Shown: positions 32,535 through 41,785 of the stretch, in pieces | Layout: every line of letters begins with the position of its first letter | How positions within the stretch are numbered: the first letter of the stretch is position 1 | Assembly (NCBI GenBank): GCA_013176395.1 | Contig: JABMLP010000012.1 | Span: 1,550,001 to 1,614,000 of the forward strand | Direction of reading: 5' to 3' | DNA length: 64,000 bases | Origin: Venturia oleaginea | Taxonomy: Eukaryota > Ascomycota > Dothideomycetes > Venturiales > Venturiaceae | Notes under the pieces: generated by a model | The model's input: the letters and a program-made list of their open reading frames with translations, nothing else | What the model was told of the DNA's origin: nothing | Databases searched by the model: none | Program-made: the position numbers and the translations under genes

Positions 32535-32560
32535 TTATCCCCTCCCCCCCTCTCTTGTAG
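32535..32560 (-). promoter_or_regulatory. Polypurine tract of retrotransposon 2, overlapping the pol stop
   Basis: In element sense AGAGAGGGGGGGAGGGGATAA runs directly into the 3' LTR. The tract codes for the last residues of pol (REGGRG), and the TAA stop at 32535-32537 touches the LTR. Confidence 0.85.
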
Positions 32561-35500
32561 ATCGATGTGAGCGTAGTCTCTGAGGGCGTAGTATAGGTCC
32601 GTCGTTTTCAAGAACGTTGCCGTAGGCACTTTCAAAAGCGTCCAGAGCTGTAGTTTGTTGGAGTTCGCTAAGGGGTTCCCACGTAGGATCAACGTAGCCT
32701 ACCCACTTAACTAAGACTTCTCGTGTTTGTTGTCGACCTCGCCGGCGCCATCTTGCGGCTAGAATAGCCTCGATACCGTATTCCTCGTCTCCTTGTTCAG
32801 TTACTATAGGAGGCGGCTGTGTATTATCTTGTATTTGTGAAGGTAGGGGATCTGTGCCAGCTCTCCTAAGTAAAGACGTATGAAATCGGTTGTGGATTCC
32901 TCTGGGTGTATCAAGCTCGTAAGACATTGAGTTGATAACTCGTGTAACTGTATACTTCCCATGAATCCAGTCTAGTTTCTTACAAGGACGTAGGGTTTTT
33001 ACGTTCTTTAGGTTGAGCCAGACTTTGTCTCCCACTTTAAAAGAGTCAGCCGGAGCACGATCTCTATTAGAGTAGTATTCTTGCTGTTGCTGAGCTGATA
33101 CCATTGACGTTTCTGCCCATTCTTGTGCGTCCTTCAATTTTGCTACAAGATCTTGTGCTTTTTCTTTTGGATTCTCAGGGGTTTTCTGGGGAGCTTCAAC
33201 AGTTCCTATATGCTCAATGTTATAACCGTGGGTTAAGAAGAAAGGCGATAGGCCCGTAGCTTGGTTTGGTCTATTATCGAGGCATATTTGAGCAATAGGC
33301 AGGAGCTCAACCCAGTCGTCCTGACTAAATGTACAGAACTTACGTAGATAGGCTTCAACTTCTTGATTTCTTCTTTCCGTAGATCCATCAGTCTCAGGGT
33401 GATACGCTGTAGAGAGTCTTCTCTCTATCTTAAGAAGGTGACAAACTTCTTTCCAGAAAGCATTAACAAATTGCGTGTCCCTATCTGAGACTAGAGATCT
33501 AGGAAGCCAGTGTAATCTTACGTAGTTCTGCATAAATAGTTTTGCAAATCCTTCAGCTCCAAACTGTTCTTTAGGCACTGGGAACAGGATAGTTCCTTTA
33601 CCCAAGCGGTCAGTAATAACGCAGAGTCTTGTGCATCTTTGGCTCTCTGGTAATTCGACTATGAAGTCTACTGAAATATCTTGCCAGATACGGCTAGGGA
33701 CAGGAAGAGGTTTAAGTAAACCTTTCTTTTTGTCTCGCCAGACTGAAGTTCTTCCGCAGACGTCACAATTGCGTATAAACTGACGTATATCTTGAGCAAA
33801 TCCCGGCCAGTAGAACTGTCTGGAGAGAATAGCAATAGTAGCTTCTCGTCCAGGATGCCCTGATAGGACTGAATCGTGTATTTCTTGAATTACTCCTGTT
33901 AAGAGAGGCTCGTAGGAGGGCAACCAGATTCGGTCTCTATAGTAGAGCTGGTTGTTTTCGACTTTACAATCTCCTATAGAAGTAGGAACCTTTAGCTTAG
34001 ATGGGAACTGCCTATCTTGCTTTAGAACGCTTTGGAAAATACGTCTGTAGTCTAGATCTCCTTCGAGTGCAGTTTCCCATCTATCCCTTAGATCACCTGA
34101 GAGAAAGGGATTTTGTATAAAGGGGATAGGTTCTTTGTCTACTTCTTGAGCATTTTCTTGGGCAGCTTCTTCTCTTGCAGGAGTCTTATCCTCTAGAACG
34201 TTAATCCAAAGCTTTGGAGGTAATAACGTTCTAGTTCTTTCAACGATTCTTGGGTCTTGAATATCCTTTGGGAGATCTTGATCCCTTCGAGTTAAGGCGT
34301 CTGGAACTACAGATTCAGAGCCTGGGCGATAGCCTAGTTTGAAGTTAAACTTAGCTAGTATCTGCGCCCATCTCATTTGCCTTTCATTTAGTTCCCTTTT
34401 TACCATAAACTTCTCAAGGTTCTTGTGATCTGTGAGGATAATGAATGGCTTACTTAGGCTTAGTAGCTCGCTAGTCCAATGGACTAGAGCTTTGACTATA
34501 GCCATAAGTTCTTTGTCGTGGATATCATAATTGCATTCGGCTGGCAAGTGCTTAGTAGAGAAGAAAGCACATGGTTTCCAGTTACCTAGCTCATCTTTTT
34601 GACTAAGTACTGCTCCGGAAGCCCAGCCTGAAGCATCAGGTTCTACTCGCGTAGGCTTATCTTCATCAAGTGCAGACAGGACAGGTTCTTTGCAAAACTC
34701 TGCCTTAAGTTTTTGAAAAGATTCTTCTTGCTCCTTTCCCCATAAAAATGGAGTATTCTTCTTTGTAAGGCGAACCAGAGGCTCCCTTATTGTTGAGTTA
34801 TCTTTTACAAAGTCACGGTAGAAGTTTGTAAAGCCTAGGAAGCCACGTACTCCTCGTAGAGTAGTAGGACGTTCCCATTCTTTAATTGCTTTGATCTTCT
34901 CCGGATCCATGTGTAGGCCCGTTTCAGTATCTATAACGAAGCCTAGATACTTGACTCGTTTGGTATTAAACTCGCACTTCCGAATATCAAGGTATAACCC
35001 AGCGTTAAGGCAGCTTTGAAGTATCTTTTCAGTCTTTTCTTCATGGTCTTTAAGGTTCTTTGAAGAGTATATTACTATATCGTCTAGATAAGCTGAGCAG
35101 AACTCGTCTAGGTATCGTCGAAGGATATAGTTTATATACCGTTGAAAAGACGCAGGTGCACCGGTTAAGCCAAAGGGAGTAACTAGCCATTCAAATAGAC
35201 CATATCTAGTTCGAAAGGCAGTTTTGAACTCATCTCCCGTTGCGATTCGAATCTTGTGGAAGGCAGCATTTACATCAAGCTTACTAAGATACTTAGCACG
35301 AGCTAAGGTTAGTAAAGTCTCTTTTACTAACGGTAGCGGGTACCTATCCTTTCGAGTAATTGCGTTTAAGGCTCGGTAGTCTACGCAAAAGCGTAAGCCC
35401 CCTCCTGGTTTCTTCACAAAGAGAACTGGAGACGCAGCAACTGATTTACTCTCTCGGATAAAGCCTTTATCTAGTAGCTCTGTAAGAGTCCTTCGCAAAA

Positions 35501-36380
35501 CAAGGAGTTGTTCTCGACCCATACCATATAGAGGTCCCCAAGGAAGTGGTTTTCCTTCTTCTATAGGTATTTCGTGATCAATCCCAGGGCGATGCGGTGG
35601 TAGTCTCTCGGCCCTTTTAGGATCAAAGACAGCAGCGTACTTATGAAACCTCTTAGGTAGCAATTCCAGTATTTGCTCTGTTGTCAAAGGGACTTTCGGC
35701 TTCAAGGCAATATCAATATCTCGAAGAGTAACAGCAAATACTCTAGACGCGTCTTTGATTTTCTCAAGTGTAGAAGTGACAAGGCGGTGGAATCTTACGG
35801 GCGCTACTTGTTGTATATCAAGTTTGTCTTCAAATTTAGCATCGCGAATGCTAATCCCGTTTGCAAAGGTAAGAGTACCTTTAGATTCATTGATAACGGC
35901 TTTGGTGTCCTTGAGAAAAGGCCTGCCTAGTAGAAGATCCTCAAATTGTCCCGGGACTATATAAGCAAAAGCGTTGCATATAAGTCCCCCTAAATCTAGG
36001 TTCAACTTCGCAATTTTTGTCACTTGGGTCTGTCCTTCTTCCTTAAGAACTCCACCTATAGTACGCGGACTAATAGGGAGTACTTCAAGGTCCATCTGCG
36101 AAGCTTTCTCCTCGTTTATTGATGCGTAGCAGCTAGATCCATTATCAAGGAGAGTTTTAAGAGAGTATATATCGTTCACTATAGTATTTGTGTAGAAAAG
36201 GCGGGAGAGCATCTTGGGTCTGAACTGCTCCCATTCTTTTTCTATCCGAGAACGGTGTGAATCAGTGTCTTTGTTCGAATTCAAAATACTATTTACTCTC
36301 TCAATTGACTCCTTTGACAATTTTGCTCTATCTACTCTACGCCTCCATCCACGACTTTGGATAGAGGCTACTCTTTTTCC
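32535..36380 (-). CDS. pol: Pol polyprotein of retrotransposon 2: protease-RT-RNase H-integrase-chromodomain
   Basis: One open frame of about 1,280 codons in the -1 frame relative to gag, open from the overlap at 36380; the part after TTG 36320 is 1,261 codons. Domains: protease with LLDNGSSCYA; RT with LDVNAAFHKIRI and AYLDDIVIYS; RNase H (VEPDASGWASGAVL, NYDIHDKELMAIV, TDHKNL); integrase with H, H, C, C finger (HDSVLSGHPG, CDVCGRTS) and D-D-E (SVDFIVELP, VSDRDTQF, the E of STERRNQE); chromodomain (VLVKWVGYVDPTWEPLSEL). No stop or shift was seen, so all enzymatic steps of retrotransposition could be encoded. Expression as Gag-Pol presumably needs -1 frameshifting. Confidence 0.95.
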   Translation of the reverse strand, partial: GKRVASIQSRGWRRRVDRAKLSKESIERVNSILNSNKDTDSHRSRIEKEWEQFRPKMLSRLFYTNTIVNDIYSLKTLLDNGSSCYASINEEKASQMDLEVLPISPRTIGGVLKEEGQTQVTKIAKLNLDLGGLICNAFAYIVPGQFEDLLLGRPFLKDTKAVINESKGTLTFANGISIRDAKFEDKLDIQQVAPVRFHRLVTSTLEKIKDASRVFAVTLRDIDIALKPKVPLTTEQILELLPKRFHKYAAVFDPKRAERLPPHRPGIDHEIPIEEGKPLPWGPLYGMGREQLLVLRRTLTELLDKGFIRESKSVAASPVLFVKKPGGGLRFCVDYRALNAITRKDRYPLPLVKETLLTLARAKYLSKLDVNAAFHKIRIATGDEFKTAFRTRYGLFEWLVTPFGLTGAPASFQRYINYILRRYLDEFCSAYLDDIVIYSSKNLKDHEEKTEKILQSCLNAGLYLDIRKCEFNTKRVKYLGFVIDTETGLHMDPEKIKAIKEWERPTTLRGVRGFLGFTNFYRDFVKDNSTIREPLVRLTKKNTPFLWGKEQEESFQKLKAEFCKEPVLSALDEDKPTRVEPDASGWASGAVLSQKDELGNWKPCAFFSTKHLPAECNYDIHDKELMAIVKALVHWTSELLSLSKPFIILTDHKNLEKFMVKRELNERQMRWAQILAKFNFKLGYRPGSESVVPDALTRRDQDLPKDIQDPRIVERTRTLLPPKLWINVLEDKTPAREEAAQENAQEVDKEPIPFIQNPFLSGDLRDRWETALEGDLDYRRIFQSVLKQDRQFPSKLKVPTSIGDCKVENNQLYYRDRIWLPSYEPLLTGVIQEIHDSVLSGHPGREATIAILSRQFYWPGFAQDIRQFIRNCDVCGRTSVWRDKKKGLLKPLPVPSRIWQDISVDFIVELPESQRCTRLCVITDRLGKGTILFPVPKEQFGAEGFAKLFMQNYVRLHWLPRSLVSDRDTQFVNAFWKEVCHLLKIERRLSTAYHPETDGSTERRNQEVEAYLRKFCTFSQDDWVELLPIAQICLDNRPNQATGLSPFFLTHGYNIEHIGTVEAPQKTPENPKEKAQDLVAKLKDAQEWAETSMVSAQQQQEYYSNRDRAPADSFKVGDKVWLNLKNVKTLRPCKKLDWIHGKYTVTRVINSMSYELDTPRGIHNRFHTSLLRRAGTDPLPSQIQDNTQPPPIVTEQGDEEYGIEAILAARWRRRGRQQTREVLVKWVGYVDPTWEPLSELQQTTALDAFESAYGNVLENDGPILRPQRLRSHRSTREGGRG

Positions 36381-37390
36381 GAGTAGTCCTCTTCTTCAAC
36401 TTCTTCATTCTCCTCAGTGGTTCCTTTGGCCCTTTTTGAACCAAGTTGCGTGACTCTTTCTACCTCTGTATCCAACCAGCAGTCTTTCATTCTATGGCCG
36501 GCCTTCCCACAGCGTAAGCAGAGGTTATTTGCCTTCCTATATTCATAGGCTTTAGACGAAATTTTTAACTTGTTTACGCGTGTAGGCTCCCAGTCCATAG
36601 CGTTCAGATCTTTAAAAGACTTCTCTTTATCTCTGAATCGTAACTTATCTTCTGAGGAAGAGAGCATCTTTGCTGTAGTGATTTGCATACTTGTATTCAA
36701 AAGATCGGACACAAACTGCTGGTAGGAGGTACTCTGAGATTGGCCTATTCTCTGGTTTCGCAGCTCTTGATTTATTGCTTTGTGTAGAAATGCAATTTTA
36801 ACAGCGTCAGGCCAAGTCATTCCTCCAGCATTAGCAAGAGTGGTTTCAAAACGGGGAAGAAAAGAGAAGAAGGGTTCTTTCTCTTTTTGTTTGATTGTGG
36901 ACAGGCTTACAGTAGCTCTTTGTTGTTGTACTGGATCGCCATAGAAGTTGTCCATATACTGTAACAATTTCTGTCCCGTTTTATCTTCCTCTGGAGCTGT
37001 CTTTACGTAGGCCAGAGTAGCCTGAGCTGCGGAGCCTCGTAGAGAGGAGAAGATGTAGGCAAATTGGTTCCTACTATCCCCTATAGACTCTGCGTCTATC
37101 TCCAACTTCATCCTTGCTTGTTGAAACCACTGAGCCCATTCAGAACGCTTGCCATCAAATTCTTGGAGCTTAGGAAGTACAGCTTTCTTCCTATGTATTC
37201 TGTCTTTTTGTGAATTCTTAGTCTCTTGTCCTTCTACTACGTTCTCAGAGCGAGTAGTGTTAGGTAAGATTGTAAGAATACGCGTAATAGCATCGTTCTG
37301 AATGGCTAGTTGATGTTGTAATGCTGCCATAGCTTCTTGTAGGGCTTGGGGTTCTTGAGGAACTCTTTGTTCCTGATCTTCTCCTTCCAT
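36368..37390 (-). CDS. gag: Gag polyprotein of retrotransposon 2
   Basis: 340 aa. A Glu/Gln-rich N terminus is followed by a retrotransposon Gag capsid region (about residues 75-235: WAQWFQQARMKLE, FAYIFSSLRGSAAQATLAYV, PFFSFLPRFETTLANAGG) and one zinc knuckle CLRCGKAGHRMKDC near 293-306. The acidic tail ends at TAG 36368-36370. GGAAAAA (36374-36380) precedes the stop. Forms particles and binds RNA. Start is the first ATG, 1.04 kb downstream of the primer site in element sense. Confidence 0.93.
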   Translation of the reverse strand: MEGEDQEQRVPQEPQALQEAMAALQHQLAIQNDAITRILTILPNTTRSENVVEGQETKNSQKDRIHRKKAVLPKLQEFDGKRSEWAQWFQQARMKLEIDAESIGDSRNQFAYIFSSLRGSAAQATLAYVKTAPEEDKTGQKLLQYMDNFYGDPVQQQRATVSLSTIKQKEKEPFFSFLPRFETTLANAGGMTWPDAVKIAFLHKAINQELRNQRIGQSQSTSYQQFVSDLLNTSMQITTAKMLSSSEDKLRFRDKEKSFKDLNAMDWEPTRVNKLKISSKAYEYRKANNLCLRCGKAGHRMKDCWLDTEVERVTQLGSKRAKGTTEENEEVEEEDYSEKE

Positions 37391-37674
37391 ATTTTCACCT
37401 ATGAGAGATAATAGAGAGCACTACTATACACACTCCTAGGCTCTACTCTAGAGATTTGCTAGGCAGTATAGAGTCAATGCCTATTAGTATAGGAAGGTGA
37501 CTATAGAATCCCAGAAGGATTTTTACACTATAGTCCGCTCTGCAATCCTTATTACTAAGGACAGAGCTCCCAGGGACTGTGAAGGCCAAGTGTATTAAAT
37601 CTCTCTTCCTAGCTCTTTCTTTCCTCAGCTTATTACAGCTTCAACTCCTAAGACTACGCTGTCTTAGGATGACC

Positions 37675-37822
37675 TGCCCTTGCTTCTTGGAGATTCTAGC
37701 ACGTTCTAGAAAATCTCAGTTTGAATTCTCTTGAATTCCCTTTTTGGATTGGCCCTTTCGGTTGGCCCTTGCTTCTTGGAGATTCTAGCACCTTCTAGAA
37801 AATCTCAGCTTGAATTCTCTTT
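37675..37822 (-). repeat. Duplicated block in the leader
   Basis: GCCCTTGCTTCTTGGAGATT... at 37675-37732 and 37765-37822 are near identical over about 57 bp and contain TTCTAGAA palindromes. Confidence 0.8.
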
Positions 37823-38087
37823 AGGACCTTGACTCTGCAGGCTCGTCCTGAGAGTACTGAAAATGGCTTGGATGTCCTCTTTAGGACCTTGACTCTACAG
37901 GCTCTTCCTGAGAGTACTGAAATGGCTGGGGTGTCCTCTTTAGGACCTTGACTCTGCAGGCTCGTCCTGAGAGTACTGAAAATGGCTTGGGTGTCCTCTT
38001 TAGGACCTTGACTCTACAGGCTCTTCCTGAGAGTACTGAAATGGCTTGGGTGTCCTCTTTAGGACCTTGACTCACCAACAGGATTGA
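37817..38087 (-). repeat. Alternating 60/59-bp tandem repeats in the leader
   Basis: Units begin CTCTTTAGGACCTTGACTC. Units 1 and 3 share GCAGGCTCGTCC...GAAAATGG, units 2 and 4 share ACAGGCTCTTCC...GAAATGG. The array therefore reads A-B-A-B (a 119-bp dimer repeated), followed by a diverged fifth unit. Confidence 0.85.
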
Positions 38088-38255
38088 CCTGGGAGTACTT
38101 TCAACTTGTGGGTGTCACTTTGGACGTTGTTGATATCCCTTCGCAAAGGACAAGTTTCAACAACTCTCAATCTTCGACGTTCGTGATTACTACACAATGA
38201 GAAGATGTAGCATCCGTCCTAGGTTATGAGGTACCTAGCAAACTCTTTCTCAATG

Positions 38256-38363
38256 CCTCGCTCAATGGAGGGCTTTCTCAGTGCCTCGCTCGATGGAGGG
38301 CTTTCTCGGTACCTCACTCGATGGAGGGCTTTCTCGGTACCTCGCTCAATGGAAGGCTTTCTC
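38256..38363 (-). repeat. Four 28-bp tandem repeats in the leader
   Basis: Unit CCTCGCTC(A/G)ATGGAGGGC, followed by TTTCTC and a four-base variable end, repeats four times with few differences, near the 5' end of the element RNA. Confidence 0.85.
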
Positions 38364-38422
38364 TTTGCTCTGACGATTGCTGCAGAGACTCTCTCTTACT
38401 GTCAGCAAGAGGTATTGGTGCG

Positions 38423-38433
38423 GTACTTAGATA
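38423..38433 (-). promoter_or_regulatory. Self-priming primer-binding site of retrotransposon 2
   Basis: In element sense TATCTAAGTAC, one base from the 5' LTR edge. The LTR transcript carries GTACTTAGATA (38496-38506), an exact 11-nt complement, as in Tf1-type self-primed elements. Confidence 0.8.
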
Positions 38434-38434
38434 A

Positions 38435-38723
38435 TGTAAGAGTTCAACCCTCAAAGGTGTTTCGCAAGTGAGAGAAGACTGCTTGTATTTCAAAGTATCT
38501 AAGTACAGAGAAGAAAGTGTAAATACAGGAAGGATAGCTCGTATAAATAATCCTCCTCTTACAATAGATCCTTCTAGAAAGTATCTTTAAATGGAAACGT
38601 GACAGCTTGCGAAATAGAACATGGCAGCTTGCGAAATAGAACATGACAGCTTGCAGAATAACAAGAGAACAATTGGAAATCCAGTCATGGATAAGCTAGA
38701 GAGAAGGATTCCATCCCTTAACA
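38435..38723 (-). repeat. 5' LTR of retrotransposon 2
   Basis: 289 bp, one 22-bp unit shorter than its mate. The self-primer complement TATCTAAGTAC is at 38496-38506. A TATA-like TTATTTATA (minus strand, about 38542-38550) lies some 35-40 nt upstream of that point, which fits transcription starting near 38506. Confidence 0.95.
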
Positions 38724-38728
38724 CTGTG

Positions 38729-39088
38729 GCAAGCATATGAATGGCTTGGCATCTCCTTCAAATGGAGCTTGCAATCGTGTATCTATCTTTTTCTTTCTAG
38801 CTAGATTGTATTGCACATTTGGGTGGTTTTCTCTGGTATCCAGGCATGATTTTAACCCGTCACATTCGGCTGAGGTTATCTTAGTGTAGAATAATTACGA
38901 AGGAGTAAGGGTTAATTAATCTCCGTGTCTCAGCCAGGTTTCGCTACGGGACCAAACTACTAGGGAAAAAGTATTTATTTCGTCAACAACTACAAGGAGG
39001 TAGAGCCTTAAACTACTGCGTTTAAACTTCTTCTCTTCCCGGTCAAACACTCTTTTCTTGAATACTTCTTACTTTACGAACCTCGAAC
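38729..39088. other. Intergenic between retrotransposon 2 and the 39089 gene
   Basis: No gene. A short CAGCCAGGTTTCGCTACGG stretch near 38931 resembles segments near 31318 and 43928. Confidence 0.4.
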
Positions 39089-39395
39089 ATGCGATTCACC
39101 GTCTATACCTTCGTCACCATAACGGGTTACCTTGTTACGAACTCTTCCGCTGCAATTTTTTGCCGAAGACATCCGACGGCATGCGATCGAGATGCACCCA
39201 ATAGCTTATACAGAAAGGTAAGGAACATGTTTTCCTCTAAACAGAAGGTACACGCTGATAGGATTCTGTCTATAGTGTACAGTCGATCTCTGCGGTGTTG
39301 GCGACCCTAAGCCTTGTGGTAACCGGCTGAGAAACTATTGCTGCCAGATTTCAGACCAGCCATATGGAGTCAGCGATAATTATTGTGAAGCCTAG
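39089..39395 (+). CDS. Small secreted protein with eight cysteines (two exons)
   Basis: Exons 39089-39217 and 39276-39395 with a 58-nt intron (GTAAGG...CTATAG) give 82 aa. A signal peptide (MRFTVYTFVTITGYLVTNSSA) is followed by about 60 residues with eight Cys, including a CC pair (NYCCQ) and a Cys three residues from the end (YCEA). The even count and a spacing that includes CC suggest four disulphides. I do not recognise the family (not obviously hydrophobin, CFEM or cerato-platanin). A role in host or microbe interaction is a guess from size and secretion. It lies about 360 bp from retrotransposon 2. The spliced frame is clean, whereas reading through the intron gives a different tail. Confidence 0.7.
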
Positions 39396-41429
39396 CGCAA
39401 CTCAGGGGTATGAGAGATGTGTAGACGCGTCGTGTATGGTTGTGAGCTTGAAGCGAGATATATCTATCTAGGGGTCTGTGAGTCTTCATCCGAGACTTAC
39501 GATCGGGTTAGATGTATGGCACTGTCAAAATTTTTGGACTTTTATCGAATCAATCCATATGGTGCGAGGCTGCACACTATTTCAAGAAATTTCATGTTGA
39601 CTATGCGTTCTGTGTGCAAGCTCTACCGCAACAACAAAGGACGATTATCAGGGCTTGATTGCCAGATTCCGTCTTTCGGCCAACTCAGCCCACGTAAGGT
39701 GACGTGTACGACCAGGGGGCGTGTTCGTGAGCTCGATTTCAATGCATCCAGCGTTGGTTTTCTGGCTGAAATGGTCGAAGACAGGGATGAGTTCGTGATT
39801 TGAGTATAAACGGTAGAATCTTTTAACAGACTCTGAAACTGAATGCTGCCAGCACCGGCCTTAAGGACTCTAACCAATTGGCAAAGAGGATTCTCCTTGC
39901 TGACCATATTCGTCTCAAGTCTTGTCGCAGAAAACCTCTCGACGAAACGCTATCTAGAGCCCCCCTCGAGCCCTCTCCGTCTAGGATCTACTAGCCAAAA
40001 TTAAGGCGGGATCTTAGAGTATATTGCAATCCCGATCACGTCTTTATTCAATACATCCAGCTGGAAAAGACTCCACCAAGGTTCTGCTAGCTGCATCGAA
40101 ATCGAGTTCACGAACACGTCCTTAGATGGGTTAAGAAAAAAAGAATCTGCTAAAAAGCTCCTGGGTTGCTTCGATTGATTACAACCAGCGCGACCAGTCG
40201 GTTCGTGCTAATCCGAGTCGGGGAACAAAATGTGCTTTCCATATCCCTACCCTCAGCTTTATTCCCCCTGCAACTTAATTGCCTGGAGGTTAAATATTCT
40301 GATCTTAACTACACTTTATAGAGCGAATTCTCTTGCACAGCGAAAATCGAATATAATCATCTCTTTGCGCTGGTGGTAGGTAGAAAGACGGGATTGCTTT
40401 ATTCAGATCCATACACATTTATTTCCCCCGGATACCATAGTAACTGAACTCTACGCGGGTTTTTAAATTTAGCCAATTATAGGGCTTAAACGGCTAATAA
40501 ATGGCACAACCCTAGCACCGCTAAATATCGTTTCGCTCGATTCCCTGGCCGCTAAGATACGCCGAAATACGCCTAAACCCGACGAGATCTCGCTGTAATT
40601 ATAGAATTTCTGCCACATTTCAACAAATCTACGCTCAAAAATATGATTCTCAAACAAGCCCTTGAAACCACGTCAAAACGGAATTCTTCAATCCATTGGA
40701 TCGATCTCGCATACGTCATGACTGGCGAATTTTACTCGCCGGATCTCAAAATCCAGCCAATCCATTCAATCTCACGAACAAGCCTCCGAATCCGAGCTTG
40801 CCGCCCGCAAAATAGTGAAAGGGTTGGGAGCTGGACTTGTAGCTATTACATTTGGAACAGTCCAAGCGTCCGATTTAAGTCGGTCGGCAACATGGCAATT
40901 TCTCCGCAATTTCACTCTGGCTCTTGATAGATGACCTGTTTCATTCGACCCAAAGTGGGCACGGACTACACTTTCAGGAAGAATTGTGGACAAGCGTGCT
41001 CATTGGCGAACTCGATATAGAAGATCTACGACTTGATATTTTTTCCAAAAGACAACCGATCTTACTGGAGATTTTTCTTTTTGCCCTGTCACGAGAATCG
41101 GGTCTCTGAATAATTGTCTGCGAGCTCAAATTGCTAGGCATGGGCCCGTCGCTCTCCCATTTGTCAAGAGACTTGTGGAAAATTACGCTCCTTTCATTTC
41201 GTGTGACAATTGTGGTTCCGGATATGTCCTTCGGCAATTGTTAGATCAATGTTCAGCAATGACAATCGACACAGAAAGCTGAGGAGGTGGGGCGAGGTAT
41301 GAAGCAACGAAAGAATATAAAAGATGGAAAATTCCTCGGTGAAAAAGAAGTATACAGTAGTCTCCTTCTCTTCATATCAACACCTTCCTACCAACATCCA
41401 ATCATCTCTCATTCAAACTCCTCTCCAAA
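39396..41429. other. Gene-poor intergenic DNA
   Basis: About 2 kb. A plus-strand frame at 39417-39803 is open, but lacks motifs and starts 22 nt after the previous stop, so I leave it out. A TATA box (TATAAAAG) at about 41315 precedes the next gene. Nothing else recognised. Confidence 0.4.
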
Positions 41430-41785
41430 ATGCAGTTTACCACCTTCATCTCTATGGCTATTGCCGCCGTCAGGTTTGTCTTTCATGTATCTCTTTGTAG
41501 CATAAGAAAAATTTTGCTAACCTTGATCAGCATGACCAGCGCACTGGCTCTACCAGATGTACCAGGAAATACCGTCGGCACGTGCGTACATTATATCCTC
41601 CACATTTATTCTTCTAATTGCAGTTTAGCGAACTTCACCATGTCAAGACCACCTATTGCACCACTCTCAAGAATCGCAGTCTACACCAACCATGCCTCAA
41701 AGCTTTGGCAGCTTGCGAGAACAAGAAGACTGAACCTGCGGAAGAGGCTTGCCAGAATGCTGTCAAGAGAACTTATCACAATTAA
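41430..41785 (+). CDS. Small secreted protein, C-x11-C-x6-C-x11-C family, member A (three exons)
   Basis: Exons 41430-41473, 41531-41581 and 41629-41785 give 83 aa. Intron 1 (57 nt) is GTTTGT...GATCAG with GCTAAC; intron 2 (47 nt) is GTGCGT...TTTAG with CTAAT. The signal peptide ends near SMTSALA. The mature part has four Cys at spacing 11-6-11 inside a Lys-rich, probably helical segment (CLKALAAC, ACQNAVKRTY). Member B at 44489 has the same spacing, the same 44-nt first exon and the same CLKAL core. Alternative intron 2 borders (donors at 41574 or 41586) also keep the frame and change only a few residues. Function unknown; a small secreted effector-like or antimicrobial protein is possible. 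TATAAAAG lies about 115 nt upstream. Confidence 0.7.

Larger units (their letters stand above)
37391..38422 (-). other. Long repeat-bearing leader of retrotransposon 2
   Basis: About 1.03 kb between the primer site and gag. It holds three repeat sets: a duplicated block of about 57 bp, tandem 59/60-bp units, and four 28-bp units. No gene is supported in it. It likely carries RNA packaging signals (inference). Confidence 0.7.
32224..38723 (-). mobile_element. Chromodomain Ty3/gypsy LTR retrotransposon 2 (structurally intact)
   Basis: 6,500 bp, minus strand, flanked by target duplication CTGTG (32219-32223 and 38724-38728). LTRs 32224-32534 (311 bp) and 38435-38723 (289 bp) differ by one 22-bp repeat unit and otherwise look identical. 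They start TGTAAG and end CTTAACA on the plus strand. The order in element sense is LTR, self-priming site, 1-kb repeat-bearing leader, gag, pol (one frame through protease, RT, RNase H, integrase, chromodomain), purine tract, LTR. Nothing visible prevents it from being autonomous. Confidence 0.96.

Noticed and set aside
37881..38078. A 65-codon open frame with a threefold repeated peptide
   Set aside because: It is only the translation of the 59/60-bp tandem repeats in the retrotransposon leader and has no other support.
37817..38087. CRISPR-like array
   Set aside because: Units are contiguous tandem repeats without spacers, inside a retrotransposon leader of a fungus.
39417..39803. 128-codon open frame after the eight-Cys gene
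   Set aside because: No domain, no signal peptide, no intron logic; starts 22 nt after the preceding stop.
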